In this document: piece by piece, positions 41,769-50,791 of the stretch
Position numbering within the stretch: the stretch's first letter is position 1
Layout of the letters: each line of letters opens with the position of its first letter
Assembly: GCA_044224905.1 (NCBI GenBank)
Contig: JBGAJN010000001.1
Span: 1-64,000, forward strand
Direction: 5' to 3'
Length of the DNA stretch: 64,000 bases
From: JBGAJN01 sp044224905
GTDB taxonomy: Bacteria > Verrucomicrobiota > Verrucomicrobiia > Limisphaerales > JBGAJN01
The notes under the pieces: model-generated
Databases searched by the model: none
Seen by the model: only the letters and a program-made list of their open reading frames with translations
What the model was told of the DNA's origin: nothing
Program-made: the position numbers and the translations under genes

Positions 41769-42959
41769 ATGAATTCACAATTCCAGGAACATTTGCTCCA
41801 ACAGCTCGATGGAATCCGTGCCGCCGGCACCTACAAGCGCGAGCGCGTCATCCTCACGCCGCAAGGCACGACCATCCGTGTGAGCGACGGCAAGCCGGTG
41901 CTGAATCTGTGCGCGAACAATTACCTCGGCCTCGCGCAGCATCCGGAGGTGAAGGCCGCCGCACACGCCGCGCTCGATCAATGGGGCTACGGCTGCGCGA
42001 GCGTGCGGTTCATCTGCGGCACGCAGGGCGTCCACAAGCAACTCGAGCAAAAGCTCAGCGAATTTCTCGGCACCGACGACACGATTCTCTACGGCTCGTG
42101 CTTCGATGCGAATGGCGGCCTCTTCGAGACGTTGCTCGGCGCGGAGGACGCGATCATCAGCGACGAGTTGAATCATGCCTCGATCATCGACGGTATTCGA
42201 CTCTGCAAGGCCCAGCGCCATCGCTACCGCAACAACGACATGGCCGACCTCGAAGCGAAGCTGAAGGAAGCCGACGCCGCAAAGGCGCGTTTCAAACTCA
42301 TCGCCACCGACGGTGTGTTCTCGATGGACGGCTACATCGCGAACCTTCGCGCCATCTGCGATCTGGCCGACAAATACAACGCGCTCGTGATGGTGGACGA
42401 CTCGCACGCGGTCGGCTTCATGGGCCGCACCGGTCGCGGCACGCATGAGCATTGCGACGTGCTGGGCCGCGTGGATATTTTGACCGGCACGCTCGGCAAA
42501 GCGCTCGGCGGCGCGAGTGGCGGCTACACCAGCGGAAGCAAGGAAATCATTGAGCTGCTCCGTCAGCGTTCGCGCCCTTATTTGTTCAGCAACACCCTTG
42601 CGCCCACCATCGCCGGTGCGTCGCTCAAGGTCCTCGAACTGCTCACTCAATCCACCGCGCTACGAGACAAGCTGGAGGCGAACACGAAGTTTTTCCGCGA
42701 CGGAATGGGCAAGCTCGGCTTCACGATTCTGCCGGGCACCCATCCGATCTGCCCCGTGATGCTCGGCGACGCCGCATTCGCCACGAAGTTCGCCGACGCG
42801 ATGCTCGCGCACGGAGTTTACGTCATTGGTTTCAGCTACCCAGTCGTGCCGCAGGGCAAAGCCCGCATCCGCACGCAGATCAGTGCTGCCCACTCGCGCG
42901 AGGAATTGCAACACGCGCTCGATGCCTTCGCCACCGTCAAAAGGGAACTCTCCATCTGA
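41769..42959 (+). CDS. kbl: Glycine C-acetyltransferase (2-amino-3-ketobutyrate CoA ligase)
   Basis: A 396-residue PLP enzyme of the alpha-oxoamine synthase family. Family motifs are NLCANNYLGLAQHPEVKAAA, GYGCASVRFICGTQGVHKQL, VMVDDSHAVGFMGRTGRGTH and the PLP-lysine segment DILTGTLGKALGGASGGY. It cleaves 2-amino-3-ketobutyrate, made by Tdh, with CoA to glycine and acetyl-CoA. KAS-type homologues (BioF, HemA) are excluded by the GTHEHCDV segment and by context with tdh. The gene is 4 bp after the cytochrome and 3 bp before the channel gene. Confidence 0.95.
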   Translation: MNSQFQEHLLQQLDGIRAAGTYKRERVILTPQGTTIRVSDGKPVLNLCANNYLGLAQHPEVKAAAHAALDQWGYGCASVRFICGTQGVHKQLEQKLSEFLGTDDTILYGSCFDANGGLFETLLGAEDAIISDELNHASIIDGIRLCKAQRHRYRNNDMADLEAKLKEADAAKARFKLIATDGVFSMDGYIANLRAICDLADKYNALVMVDDSHAVGFMGRTGRGTHEHCDVLGRVDILTGTLGKALGGASGGYTSGSKEIIELLRQRSRPYLFSNTLAPTIAGASLKVLELLTQSTALRDKLEANTKFFRDGMGKLGFTILPGTHPICPVMLGDAAFATKFADAMLAHGVYVIGFSYPVVPQGKARIRTQISAAHSREELQHALDAFATVKRELSI

Positions 42960-42962
42960 GTC

Positions 42963-43583
42963 ATGTCGCCATTGATCGAGCAATTTGCCGTCGCCGTGTG
43001 CGCCATCTCGGGCGCGCTCGCGGCAGCGGGCAAGCGGCTCGATCTTTTCGGCGTGCTGGTGCTCGCCATCGTCACTGCCGTCGGCGGCGGAACAATTCGT
43101 GATCTCTGCCTCGGGGTGAAGCCGGTGTTCTGGATTGAGAACCCCGCGTACATTCTCAACGCCACCATCACGGCGCTAGCAACGTTTGTCATCGCGCGTT
43201 TCTGGATCGTTCCGCAGCGCGTTCTCCTGATCGCCGATGCGTTCGGCCTCGCACTCTTCACCATCGTCGGCACTGAGAAAGCGTTGGCGTTTCAATCATC
43301 CGGAGTTATCGCCGTCATGCTCGGCGTGATCACCGGCGTCGCCGGCGGAGTGCTTCGTGACGTGCTGCGACGCGAGGTGCCGCTGGTGTTCCAACCGGAG
43401 ATTTACCTCTACGCCACCGCGTCATTCTGTGGCGCGACGGCGTTTGTCGTAATGCATAAATTCGTCCCTGACTTCCCTGCCGACCGCTTGATCGCGATGG
43501 GCATTATTCTCGCGCTCCGACTGGCGGCGATGTGGTGGAAATTGCGCCTACCGCTTTTCATTTCACGCGAAGGTCAGCCGTAA
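42963..43583 (+). CDS. Trimeric intracellular cation channel family protein (UPF0126)
   Basis: A 206-residue polytopic membrane protein. Two repeats each have a glycine-rich helix break: VTAVGGGTIRDLCLG and ITGVAGGVLRDVLRREVPLV. Seven membrane segments are likely. This is the bacterial TRIC/YicG-type family, K+-selective in related proteins. It starts 3 bp after the kbl stop, so it is translationally close to the threonine pathway, though no functional link is evident. It could alternatively be a glycine transporter, as reported for the E. coli member YicG (GlyP); glycine is the product of Kbl, which makes that reading attractive here. Confidence 0.88.
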   Translation: MSPLIEQFAVAVCAISGALAAAGKRLDLFGVLVLAIVTAVGGGTIRDLCLGVKPVFWIENPAYILNATITALATFVIARFWIVPQRVLLIADAFGLALFTIVGTEKALAFQSSGVIAVMLGVITGVAGGVLRDVLRREVPLVFQPEIYLYATASFCGATAFVVMHKFVPDFPADRLIAMGIILALRLAAMWWKLRLPLFISREGQP

Positions 43584-43602
43584 GCACCACCCCAACCTGC
43601 CG

Positions 43603-45876
43603 ATGAAGTTTGAAACGCTTGGCCGAATGAATAACATCCGCGAACTGTTCACCCATTGCATGCACCGCTTCACTATTTCCCAAAGACTGTTGCTCATCAC
43701 GTTCATCGTTACCGCGACGTTCCACGCCGCCGCGCAAACACCGCCGAACGATCTCGCGCAACTCACGCGCGGCGTTCAGAAGATCGCCAGCCCGGGCTCG
43801 CCCGGTCGCGTCTGTGTATTTGGTGATACCGCATTTCCCGTCGTCGTAGGCGGCGCGGGCAAAGGCCTCGTGCAACCGGTCGTGGGCGCGGGCCGGCTCG
43901 GCGCGGGACGCGTCGTGGTGTTCGGTCACGGCGGCTACTTCGACGCGGCCACGATGAAAGAAGGAGACACCGGCAAATTTCTCGCGAACTGCATCACGTG
44001 GGCGGCCCGCGGCGTGGCCAAGCCGGAGGTCGTGACGCTCGGCGGCAAAACTCTTGCCGAAGGATTGAGCGCGCTCGGCTTCTCGAGCGTTCCCGCGAAC
44101 CTCGCGAACCTTTCGCCGAAGCAAGTGCTCTTCGCCGATGCGAGCCGCATCAAAGCGAGCGACGTCGATACCATCGTAAAATTCCTCCGCGCCGGTGGCG
44201 GCTGGATAACGTCGGGAACAGGCTGGGGTTGGAAGCAATTGAACCCCGGCAAGGAACTCGCCACGGAACTGATCGCCAATCGGATTCTCCATCTCGCAGG
44301 AGTGATGATCGCCGATGGAACCGCGACTGACACCACGTCGAACGGCTTTATGGTCGGTGGCGAGGTGCCGGCGTTGACCCACGCCGGCCGCGCGCTCACC
44401 GCTGCGGTGGGGCATACTGAGGGTCGCGCAAAACTTTCCAAGACGGACGCAGCATTGGCGAGCGCCACCCTCGTCGCCGCTTCGGAAAATCTTCCAGCGA
44501 ACGACACGATGCTCCTACCTCGGTTGCGTGCGCTTGCGGCGAATCCCAAGATCAACGCGGTGCCGACGCCGAAGACTCCGGTGAAATCGGACAATCTTGC
44601 GAGTCGCCTGCTGGTCACTATCCAAGCCCAAGTACTGCGCAAGCTGCCACCCGAGCAAATCAAACCGCATCCCGCGGCCGAAACTTTCCCCGGCGCCGTG
44701 CCGAAGGGCGCGCCGCGGATCGCGAGCGCGAGCGTGAGCGTGGATACGAAGGTTCCCGCGTGGCACAGCACCGGACTTTATGCGGCGCCGGGCGAAGTGA
44801 TCTCCGTTACAGTTCCCGCCGATGCCGCGAAAAAGAAACTCCGCGTTCGCATCGGCGCACATTCGGATCAATTGTGGCAGGTCGATTCGTGGAAACGCTT
44901 TCCCGAGATTTCGCGCGAGTTCCCCATCGACTCCGCCACAACGCGGGCGGCGAATGCGTTCGGCGGGTTGATCTACATCGAAGTCCCGAACGGCTCCACG
45001 CTCGGCAAGATTGATGTGACGGTTCAGAACGCCGTGCCCGCGCCGCGGTTCGTGCTCGGCCAAACCGATCTCGCCACGTGGCGCGCGAAGCTGCGTGCGT
45101 TGCCCGGACCGTGGGCGGAAATCGAAGGGAACAAGCTGATCGTCACCTTGCGTTCGGAAAACGTCCGACAACTTGATGATCCCGACGAAGTCGCGAAGTA
45201 TTGGGACCGTGTCGTGACCGCTGAGGATGATCTCGCCGGGGTGAACGACCGCGTGCGCCCTGAGCGCTTCGTTCTCGATGAACAGATTTCCGCCGGCTAC
45301 ATGCACTCGGGTTACCCGATCATGGCGTGGCTCGATCAATCGGACAAAGTCGCCAACATGGCCTCGTTGAAACAGGGCAATTGGGGTTTCTATCACGAGC
45401 TCGGTCACAATCACCAAAAGGGCGACTGGACCTTCGAGGGCACCGGCGAAGTGACGTGCAATATTTTCTCGATGTATTGCTTCGAGAAAGTCTGCGGCCT
45501 CGCGAAGGAAGGTCACGGCGCAATAAGCGCCGAAGGTCGCGCAAAAAACCTGCGCAAATATTTTGGCGAACGCGGAACGTTCGAGGAATGGAAGAGCGAG
45601 CCTTTCCTCGCGTTGATCATCTACCACCAGCTCATCGATGGTTTCGGGTGGGAGCCGTTCAAGAAAGTGTTCCGCGAATATCGCGATCTCCCGGACGAAC
45701 AGCGCCCAAAGTCCGATATGGACAAGCACGACCAATGGATGGTGCGCTTCTCAAAGACCATCGGGAAGAATCTCGGACCGCTCTTCGAGGCATGGAAAAT
45801 CCCCACAACAGAGTCCGCGCGCAGTTCGATAAAATCGCTCCCCGTCTGGATGCCGCCGAACTTCCCGCCGAAGTGA
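43603..45876 (+). CDS. Exported M60-like (enhancin/mucinase-type) metallopeptidase
   Basis: A 757-residue exported protein; the signal-like segment LLLITFIVTATFHAAAQTPP begins at about residue 30. The N-terminal half (about 50-280) resembles a glutamine-amidotransferase-like or ThuA-like fold (VVVFGHGGYFDAATMKEGDT). A beta-sandwich follows (about 385-490). The gluzincin site is GFYHELGHNHQKGDW (His-Glu-x2-His about 598) with a downstream Glu in EGTGEVTCNIFSMY. M60 enzymes cleave glycoproteins such as mucins. It converges on the next gene with a 3-bp gap and lies in a cluster of secreted hydrolases. Confidence 0.87.
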   Translation: MKFETLGRMNNIRELFTHCMHRFTISQRLLLITFIVTATFHAAAQTPPNDLAQLTRGVQKIASPGSPGRVCVFGDTAFPVVVGGAGKGLVQPVVGAGRLGAGRVVVFGHGGYFDAATMKEGDTGKFLANCITWAARGVAKPEVVTLGGKTLAEGLSALGFSSVPANLANLSPKQVLFADASRIKASDVDTIVKFLRAGGGWITSGTGWGWKQLNPGKELATELIANRILHLAGVMIADGTATDTTSNGFMVGGEVPALTHAGRALTAAVGHTEGRAKLSKTDAALASATLVAASENLPANDTMLLPRLRALAANPKINAVPTPKTPVKSDNLASRLLVTIQAQVLRKLPPEQIKPHPAAETFPGAVPKGAPRIASASVSVDTKVPAWHSTGLYAAPGEVISVTVPADAAKKKLRVRIGAHSDQLWQVDSWKRFPEISREFPIDSATTRAANAFGGLIYIEVPNGSTLGKIDVTVQNAVPAPRFVLGQTDLATWRAKLRALPGPWAEIEGNKLIVTLRSENVRQLDDPDEVAKYWDRVVTAEDDLAGVNDRVRPERFVLDEQISAGYMHSGYPIMAWLDQSDKVANMASLKQGNWGFYHELGHNHQKGDWTFEGTGEVTCNIFSMYCFEKVCGLAKEGHGAISAEGRAKNLRKYFGERGTFEEWKSEPFLALIIYHQLIDGFGWEPFKKVFREYRDLPDEQRPKSDMDKHDQWMVRFSKTIGKNLGPLFEAWKIPTTESARSSIKSLPVWMPPNFPPK

Positions 45877-45879
45877 TGC

Positions 45880-47199
45880 TCACTTGACCAGCATCGGCTC
45901 AGCCCAAACGCCGTGCGTGGCGGTCGCGACGCCATCGGACTGGACCCGCAAAGTGAGATTCGTCGCGGAATCAAGGGTGACCTCAAAATGTTCAGCGGGA
46001 TTTTCGGCACCGCGCATCTTGCCCGTGCTCGCCGCGACTTTGCCATCCAGGAGAATGTCGAACGTGTTGGTTCCGCGTGAGCCGATGACAGCGTCGTTGC
46101 CCGCCCAAACGGTGAAAGCGCGGAAAACATTCTTCGGCAACAGAAACGTGTATTCCGAACGGTGACCCACGCCGAAGCCGGTTTTGAATTCACGGGTCGT
46201 ACCATCGGGAAGTCGCAGCTTCAACGGGTGCCGCCCCAACTCCTTCGGTTCGCCTTCCTTCGCATGCCATGCGCCACTGGCGTTGCGAATGAAACGGCCC
46301 TGGTGATTGCGATCGGTCCAGTTGAACGCGGTCCAAGTAGCGGGCGTGAACGCAGAGAGATTGACCTGTGCAGGCGCGCGTTCGTCGAAGCGGTTGCGTG
46401 CGATGCAGAGCGCGGTGTAGAGCACGTCGGCGACAAGCTTCGCGCCACCCGTCGCTGCGGTGAGGCCGTGGGCCTTGAAGGCCGGATCGTCTTTGCGATC
46501 AAGCGCGAGAATCATCGGAATGAGCTGCCGCGCGGAGCGGAGGTTCATCTGCTGGTGACGCTCGCCGAGATGAAAGACAAGTTCCTCCACCGTTTCGCCG
46601 AGCAACACAGGCCGATAATCACCCACGGATTTTCGCAGCTCCTCCACGGTGAACGGGCAATGATCGATGCGCAAGTGAACCCACTCATTGCGCGTTTCGT
46701 CCGACACTTCCAGCAGATCCATCAGCCAGCCCTGTTGTTGCAAAGGTGGCCCGAGCGGGTCGACGCGGGTCTCGCCAAACGGCAAATGCCCCGGCGAACT
46801 GCTGTCCTCGAGGAAGTGAGTGACGCACCCGAGGTACTTCATTCCGCCAGACGTCTGTCCTTTCGCGAATGCTTCCATCGCCCGGGGAAAATAATGGCGG
46901 AAAACCGTCTCGTTCTGCGTGCGCGAAGCGGGAATGTGATTGATTGCTTTCACATCGGCCGGGTCCTTCATCACGTACGGCTTGGCCTCCGGTGTGAAGA
47001 ACTTGTCGGGATAATAGCAGTAGTCCTTGCAGAATGCGTCGATCTCGGCCTTCACAAACTCCCGCTGCCATTCCGGCAATCGCTCCATCGCGACGCGCGA
47101 GATGTGCTCATGAGGCGGGCCCCACGCGAAGGCTGCGGGCGAGAGCAGCGACGAAATACCGATGAGGACACGGCGGACAAATTTCGAGCGCGGAATCAT
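45880..47199 (-). CDS. Secreted zinc phospholipase C/S1-P1 nuclease-like enzyme with NPCBM domain
   Basis: A 439-residue exported protein from ATG 47199. The signal ends PAAFA, so the mature chain begins with Trp (WGPPHEHISRVAMERLPEWQ). That matches the N-terminal Trp zinc ligand of phospholipase C and S1/P1 nucleases. A second zinc motif, VTHFLEDSSSPGHLPF, aligns with H-x3-D-x5-H of the family. The C-terminal 140 residues are an NPCBM-type carbohydrate-binding module (GVGHRSEYTFLLPKNVFRAF, LRVQSDGVATATHGVWAEPM). Phospholipase or nuclease attached to a sugar-binding domain is uncommon. The exact substrate cannot be told from sequence. Confidence 0.78.
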   Translation of the reverse strand: MIPRSKFVRRVLIGISSLLSPAAFAWGPPHEHISRVAMERLPEWQREFVKAEIDAFCKDYCYYPDKFFTPEAKPYVMKDPADVKAINHIPASRTQNETVFRHYFPRAMEAFAKGQTSGGMKYLGCVTHFLEDSSSPGHLPFGETRVDPLGPPLQQQGWLMDLLEVSDETRNEWVHLRIDHCPFTVEELRKSVGDYRPVLLGETVEELVFHLGERHQQMNLRSARQLIPMILALDRKDDPAFKAHGLTAATGGAKLVADVLYTALCIARNRFDERAPAQVNLSAFTPATWTAFNWTDRNHQGRFIRNASGAWHAKEGEPKELGRHPLKLRLPDGTTREFKTGFGVGHRSEYTFLLPKNVFRAFTVWAGNDAVIGSRGTNTFDILLDGKVAASTGKMRGAENPAEHFEVTLDSATNLTLRVQSDGVATATHGVWAEPMLVK

Positions 47200-47213
47200 C
47201 GCCAGAAAATAGC

Positions 47214-47261
47214 AGGCCCGCGTCCCATCACGCCAGCTTGGGCGCAACCGAACGCGGGCCT
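47214..47261 (-). terminator. Possible terminator downstream of the DUF1080 gene
   Basis: Perfect 10-bp arms AGGCCCGCGT (47214-47223) and ACGCGGGCCT (47252-47261) flank a 28-bp loop with an inner CGCC/GGCG pairing. On the minus strand GCTATTTTCTGG follows, only weakly T-rich. It lies 16 bp after the DUF1080 stop. Confidence 0.5.
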
Positions 47262-47276
47262 TAAAGGAACGGGCGC

Positions 47277-47891
47277 CTACTTGAGTTCCTTGATGCGCAT
47301 GTTGCGGAACGACACGGTGCCATGATCGCCCTGCAGGAAGATCGGACCGGGCTCGGTCACGTTTTTGTCGATCTCACTGCCGGTCGCGCGATCGCAAACG
47401 ACGTTGTCGTGAATTTTTTTGCCGTTCAGGGTGACGGTAATCCTATTGCCAATGATCGTGGCTTCGGCCGTTTGCCATTCGTTGCCCGCCTTGGACGCGA
47501 ACTCCGACGGCGCAGTGTGATTGTAGATCGCACCGTTCCCGGTGAGCGCGGGTTTGCCAGACTTGTAATCCCCAAGGATTTGAATCTCGTGTCGCCCGCG
47601 CAGATAAAAACCGCTGTTGGAATTATCCGGCACCATGAATTCGTAGCGCACGGTAAAGTTCCAAAACTTTTTGTCCGTGACCAAATCGGTGCCGTGTTCG
47701 CCGGTATTCACCGTGTTTTTTAACACGCCGCCCGGCCCGATGCTCCAACTGTTGTGCCCCTTTTCGCGGCGAAGATGCCAACCCGTGGTGTCCTTGCCAT
47801 TGAACAACGGAACAAATCCGTCTTCATCCGCAGCGAAGCCGCTGAGAACCGCGGCAAGGGTGAGAACTAATCCGAGTGCTATCGCTTTCAT
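47277..47891 (-). CDS. Secreted DUF1080 protein (3-keto-disaccharide hydrolase family)
   Basis: A 204-residue exported protein with signal ending VLSGFA. The DUF1080 concanavalin-like fold is shown by FVPLFNGKDTTGWHLRREKG, YEFMVPDNSNSGFYLRGRHE and TVTLNGKKIHDNVVCDRATG. The family acts on keto-sugars or binds polysaccharide. It is the minimal single-domain form, unlike the kinase-fused copy at 34736. It lies 32 bp after the ThuA gene on the same strand. ThuA and DUF1080 genes often neighbour each other in sugar-metabolism clusters, so the pair probably works together. Confidence 0.88.
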   Translation of the reverse strand: MKAIALGLVLTLAAVLSGFAADEDGFVPLFNGKDTTGWHLRREKGHNSWSIGPGGVLKNTVNTGEHGTDLVTDKKFWNFTVRYEFMVPDNSNSGFYLRGRHEIQILGDYKSGKPALTGNGAIYNHTAPSEFASKAGNEWQTAEATIIGNRITVTLNGKKIHDNVVCDRATGSEIDKNVTEPGPIFLQGDHGTVSFRNMRIKELK

Positions 47892-47923
47892 TGTCCGAGT
47901 TTCTTTCTTTGCTGATCGTTAAA

Positions 47924-48877
47924 TCACTTCTCCAATCCCAAGGCCCACTTGATGCCACCGAGAACGTGTTGCTGATACGCAAGCGCGATGGCCGGCGGAT
48001 TCTTGCGTTCGCCCTTGGCGTCCTTCCACGCGGGATCCCACATGTCTTCGCGATGGCCAAGGGAGGTGTAGAACACGCGTCCCTTTCCAGGCGTACGATA
48101 CCACGACATGCCGTTGTAGCCGGGCGTCTTGGTCTGCGGATGTTTGTCCATCGACAGCAACTCATGGACATTGGACTGCTCATGGCTCTTGAACTCGTAA
48201 ATCTCGTCAAAGATTTCCCACTGCGCGGGCAAATGTTTCACCGCCGGGTGACCGGGCTCCTTGTTGATCGCGGTCACGCTCACCTGCGCGCCATGCGTTT
48301 TGAATTCGCCGCCGAGCATTTCGACGTACGGCGTAAACTTGTGGAACGTATCGCTGCCGCTGTGCATCGCGCAGAAACCGTGACCGGCTTTTACCCAGTC
48401 GATGAACGCCTGCGGATCGGGCAACGGCAGATCACCCGTCGTGTTGGCGAAAATGACAGCGTCGTAATTCTTCAAAGCTGCGGGTGACATTTTCTCCGCG
48501 AGCACCGCCTTCTGTTCGTCGGCGTACTTCTTCAATGCCGCGTTCGTCTCCGCCTCGACGGCCTTGAACTTGGCCATGTCATCTTCGAAACGTTTCTTGT
48601 TGGCCGCGTCGCGCTTGGCATCGCCGCTGGGCTTCGGCGGATTAGGTTTGCGCACAACGTTTGGCGGCGTGACGCGCGCGTAGTCGACCGTGAAAGCACC
48701 GCTCTTCTGCCCCAGCTCCGCGATGATCTTTTCCGCAGTTTCGATTGAGCTATGCCGGAAACCAGTTGTGGTAGTAACGACCAGGACCTTTTTGGAAGCC
48801 GCTTGGGCCGTCGAAACAGTGATGGCTCCCGCCAGCAAGAGGCCGGCGGACACGAGAATGGCAGATTTAATTTTCAT
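47924..48877 (-). CDS. Exported ThuA domain protein
   Basis: A 317-residue protein with signal MKIKSAILVSAGLLLAGAIT to about residue 26. The ThuA glutamine-amidotransferase-like fold shows VLVVTTTTGFRHSSIETAEK, FANTTGDLPLPDPQAFIDWV, GHGFCAMHSGSDTFHK and VFYTSLGHREDMWDPAWKDA. A charged coiled insertion (about 75-125) is an addition. Family members take part in trehalose or other disaccharide use; the precise reaction is unsettled. It is the first gene of a pair with the DUF1080 gene and is divergent from the RNA-binding protein gene. Confidence 0.9.
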   Translation of the reverse strand: MKIKSAILVSAGLLLAGAITVSTAQAASKKVLVVTTTTGFRHSSIETAEKIIAELGQKSGAFTVDYARVTPPNVVRKPNPPKPSGDAKRDAANKKRFEDDMAKFKAVEAETNAALKKYADEQKAVLAEKMSPAALKNYDAVIFANTTGDLPLPDPQAFIDWVKAGHGFCAMHSGSDTFHKFTPYVEMLGGEFKTHGAQVSVTAINKEPGHPAVKHLPAQWEIFDEIYEFKSHEQSNVHELLSMDKHPQTKTPGYNGMSWYRTPGKGRVFYTSLGHREDMWDPAWKDAKGERKNPPAIALAYQQHVLGGIKWALGLEK

Positions 48878-49155
48878 GGAATGTTGTGAAGCCGATTCAA
48901 CGGCGCAGCCGCGGAAGGGTCAAGGTTTCCTTGGGCCGCTACCGGAGAAACGCCGCGATCAGTAAAAAAAGAAATGAAGGTATTAGTTGCTATCCTCCCG
49001 ATTACTGTCACCTTGCCCGTGTCCTGTTTGATAGCTTGTCTCTTTAAAGGCATGGTGAATCCTCAGTTGAACTCAGTTCAGTGATGATTTTAGACCCGAT
49101 GGTCGGGAACAGTCTGGCGAAAGCAGCAGTTCGTGTAGGACAGAAAACATCATAT

Positions 49156-49491
49156 ATGAGTAACAAACTGTTTGTGGGAAACCTTTCCTTCAATACCACC
49201 GAAGCCCAATTGCGAGACACCTTCTCCGCGCACGGCGTCGTTTCTGAAATCAACCTGATGATGGACCGGGAAACCGGCCGTCCTCGTGGATTTGGTTTCG
49301 TGACGATGAACACTGCCGAAGAAGCTCAAGCAGCCATCCAAGCCCTCAGCGGCAAGTCCGTTGACGGACGCGAGCTGACGGTCAACGTTGCCAAGCCCCG
49401 CGAAGAGCGTTCGGGCGGCGGTGGCGGCGGCGGTCGTCGTGAATACGGCGGCGGCGGCGGTGGTCGCGACGGTGGTCGTGGACGCTATTAA
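49156..49491 (+). CDS. RRM-type RNA-binding protein with Gly-rich tail
   Basis: A 111-residue protein from ATG 49156 (MSNKLFVGNLSFNTTEAQLR). RNP2 is KLFVGNL and RNP1 is RGFGFVTM, within one RRM of about 80 residues. The last 30 residues are Gly/Arg-rich, as in cyanobacterial and verrucomicrobial cold-inducible RNA-binding proteins. It may act as an RNA chaperone under cold or stress. Upstream is a 278-bp gene-free region with a dyad GAACTCAGTTC (49069-49079); the likely leader is long, but no promoter is certain. A strong terminator follows. Confidence 0.94.
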   Translation: MSNKLFVGNLSFNTTEAQLRDTFSAHGVVSEINLMMDRETGRPRGFGFVTMNTAEEAQAAIQALSGKSVDGRELTVNVAKPREERSGGGGGGGRREYGGGGGGRDGGRGRY

Positions 49492-49514
49492 TTTTTAGCG
49501 ACTTTTGGTTTCAC

Positions 49515-49544
49515 GAGGCCCGGCATTTGCCGGGCCTCTTTTTT
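49515..49544 (+). terminator. Rho-independent terminator after the RRM gene
   Basis: Perfect 9-bp stem GAGGCCCGG/CCGGGCCTC with loop CATTTG, then six T. It sits 23 bp after the RRM stop codon. Confidence 0.93.
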
Positions 49545-49585
49545 GGAGGCGCGAGAATCAACCGACTCTCGCCAACGGCAGCCGC

Positions 49586-50734
49586 CTACTTCGCAGCCAC
49601 GGCCGTAACCTCAAAGGCCATCCCGCTGAACTGCTGAACCCAATCTGCGACGGGCATCTGGAACACGCCGTCCTTCATTGGATAACCTTTCGCCAATCCG
49701 GTCGGCCCCTTCGGCGTGAAGCTCCCGCCGTGCGGGTTCCACAATTTCACCAAATCGGTCTTCGCGTCGTAGCCGAGAACCGCGTACGCGTGGCCGGGTG
49801 TGAGCCCCGGCGTGGTCGTCTTCAACGTCCCGCAGGTCATTAAACGATTCTCCCGCACCGCGACGGCCAACTGACGCCGCAAGTCGATCAGTTTCGCCTC
49901 GCGGTCGGCTGGCTTCGTCCCGGCATCTTTTGAAAAACGAAACGAGAACCGTTCGATTTCGTGCCCCGTGATGAACGCGAGCATCGTTCCCGCGGAACCA
50001 CCGCGCGCGAGCACGTCCATCGGCGAACCCGCACGTTGATCAGCGGGCCGCGTTTCGTTGAGTGCCGCGCCGACGGCTTTCTCGTAGAGGTTCACCCAGA
50101 TGCCATCACGCTCGTTGGAGGCAGTCATCGCGATCTCGGCGTCCGTCGGCGGCGCGATGCGCACGGTCTGTTTGCCCAACGTGACGCGATACCGCCCATC
50201 CTCCTGCGGCGAAAATAAACCCGCCACCTGACGCGGATCGCGATGCACCATGGCTCCAAGCGGCGCAAGGCAGAAGCAATTGCCCAACTTGCCCTGATGA
50301 ATCGTCTCCAACTTCGGCATCCCGCTGACAAACAATTCGCGCGAGGTCGCATTCGTAATGCGCGTGAAACCTTCGGTAAACATCCGCGAAAAGTCCGGTT
50401 TGTCCGCAGCAGCCGCGGCGCTGGCGACTTGCCGGATGTTCTCCAGCGTGAGCGCCGGAAGCTTGTAGCGCGTGCTCCGCGAAGCGCGCTTCAACGCAGC
50501 AATTGCCGCCGCAGGCTTGCCCTTCGTGTCGACGCTGGCAACCGCGGCATCCAATTCGTTCGTCGAAAGAACGCCATCGTGGTTCGCATCCCACTGGAGA
50601 AATTCCGCGGATACAACCTCAAGGAAAACATCAGGCGAACTGGCGACTGCGCGAGTCCAGCAACCAACTTCGGCTGTTGAAATACCAATTGCGAGGAGTG
50701 CGACCAGGCGACGGAAATTCCTGAAAGGCTTCAT
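49586..50734 (-). CDS. Exported calpain-like cysteine protease with EF-hand
   Basis: A 382-residue protein from ATG 50734 with an N-terminal signal (FRRLVALLAIGISTAEVG). A canonical EF-hand loop DANHDGVLSTNE (49-60) precedes a C2-type protease core: catalytic Cys153 in KLETIHQGKLGNCFCLAPLG, His in LTPGHAYAVLGYD and Asn in LVKLWNPHGG. All three catalytic residues are present. The spacing LGNCF...GHAY...WNPHG matches calpains. Calcium control through the EF-hand is plausible but unproven. Bacterial calpain homologues are less common than eukaryotic ones. Alone downstream of the CAP gene (57-bp gap) and transcribed toward the RRM terminator. Confidence 0.88.
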   Translation of the reverse strand: MKPFRNFRRLVALLAIGISTAEVGCWTRAVASSPDVFLEVVSAEFLQWDANHDGVLSTNELDAAVASVDTKGKPAAAIAALKRASRSTRYKLPALTLENIRQVASAAAAADKPDFSRMFTEGFTRITNATSRELFVSGMPKLETIHQGKLGNCFCLAPLGAMVHRDPRQVAGLFSPQEDGRYRVTLGKQTVRIAPPTDAEIAMTASNERDGIWVNLYEKAVGAALNETRPADQRAGSPMDVLARGGSAGTMLAFITGHEIERFSFRFSKDAGTKPADREAKLIDLRRQLAVAVRENRLMTCGTLKTTTPGLTPGHAYAVLGYDAKTDLVKLWNPHGGSFTPKGPTGLAKGYPMKDGVFQMPVADWVQQFSGMAFEVTAVAAK

Positions 50735-50791
50735 GGTTGTTGCGCGAAAACTGCGCACGGCGCGATGCCGTGTCAAGGTCACCAACCACGT

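Noticed and set aside
49067..49096. TTGAAC-N18-TAGACC as a promoter of the RRM gene
   Set aside because: Weak -10 and long spacer; only the dyad GAACTCAGTTC is noted.
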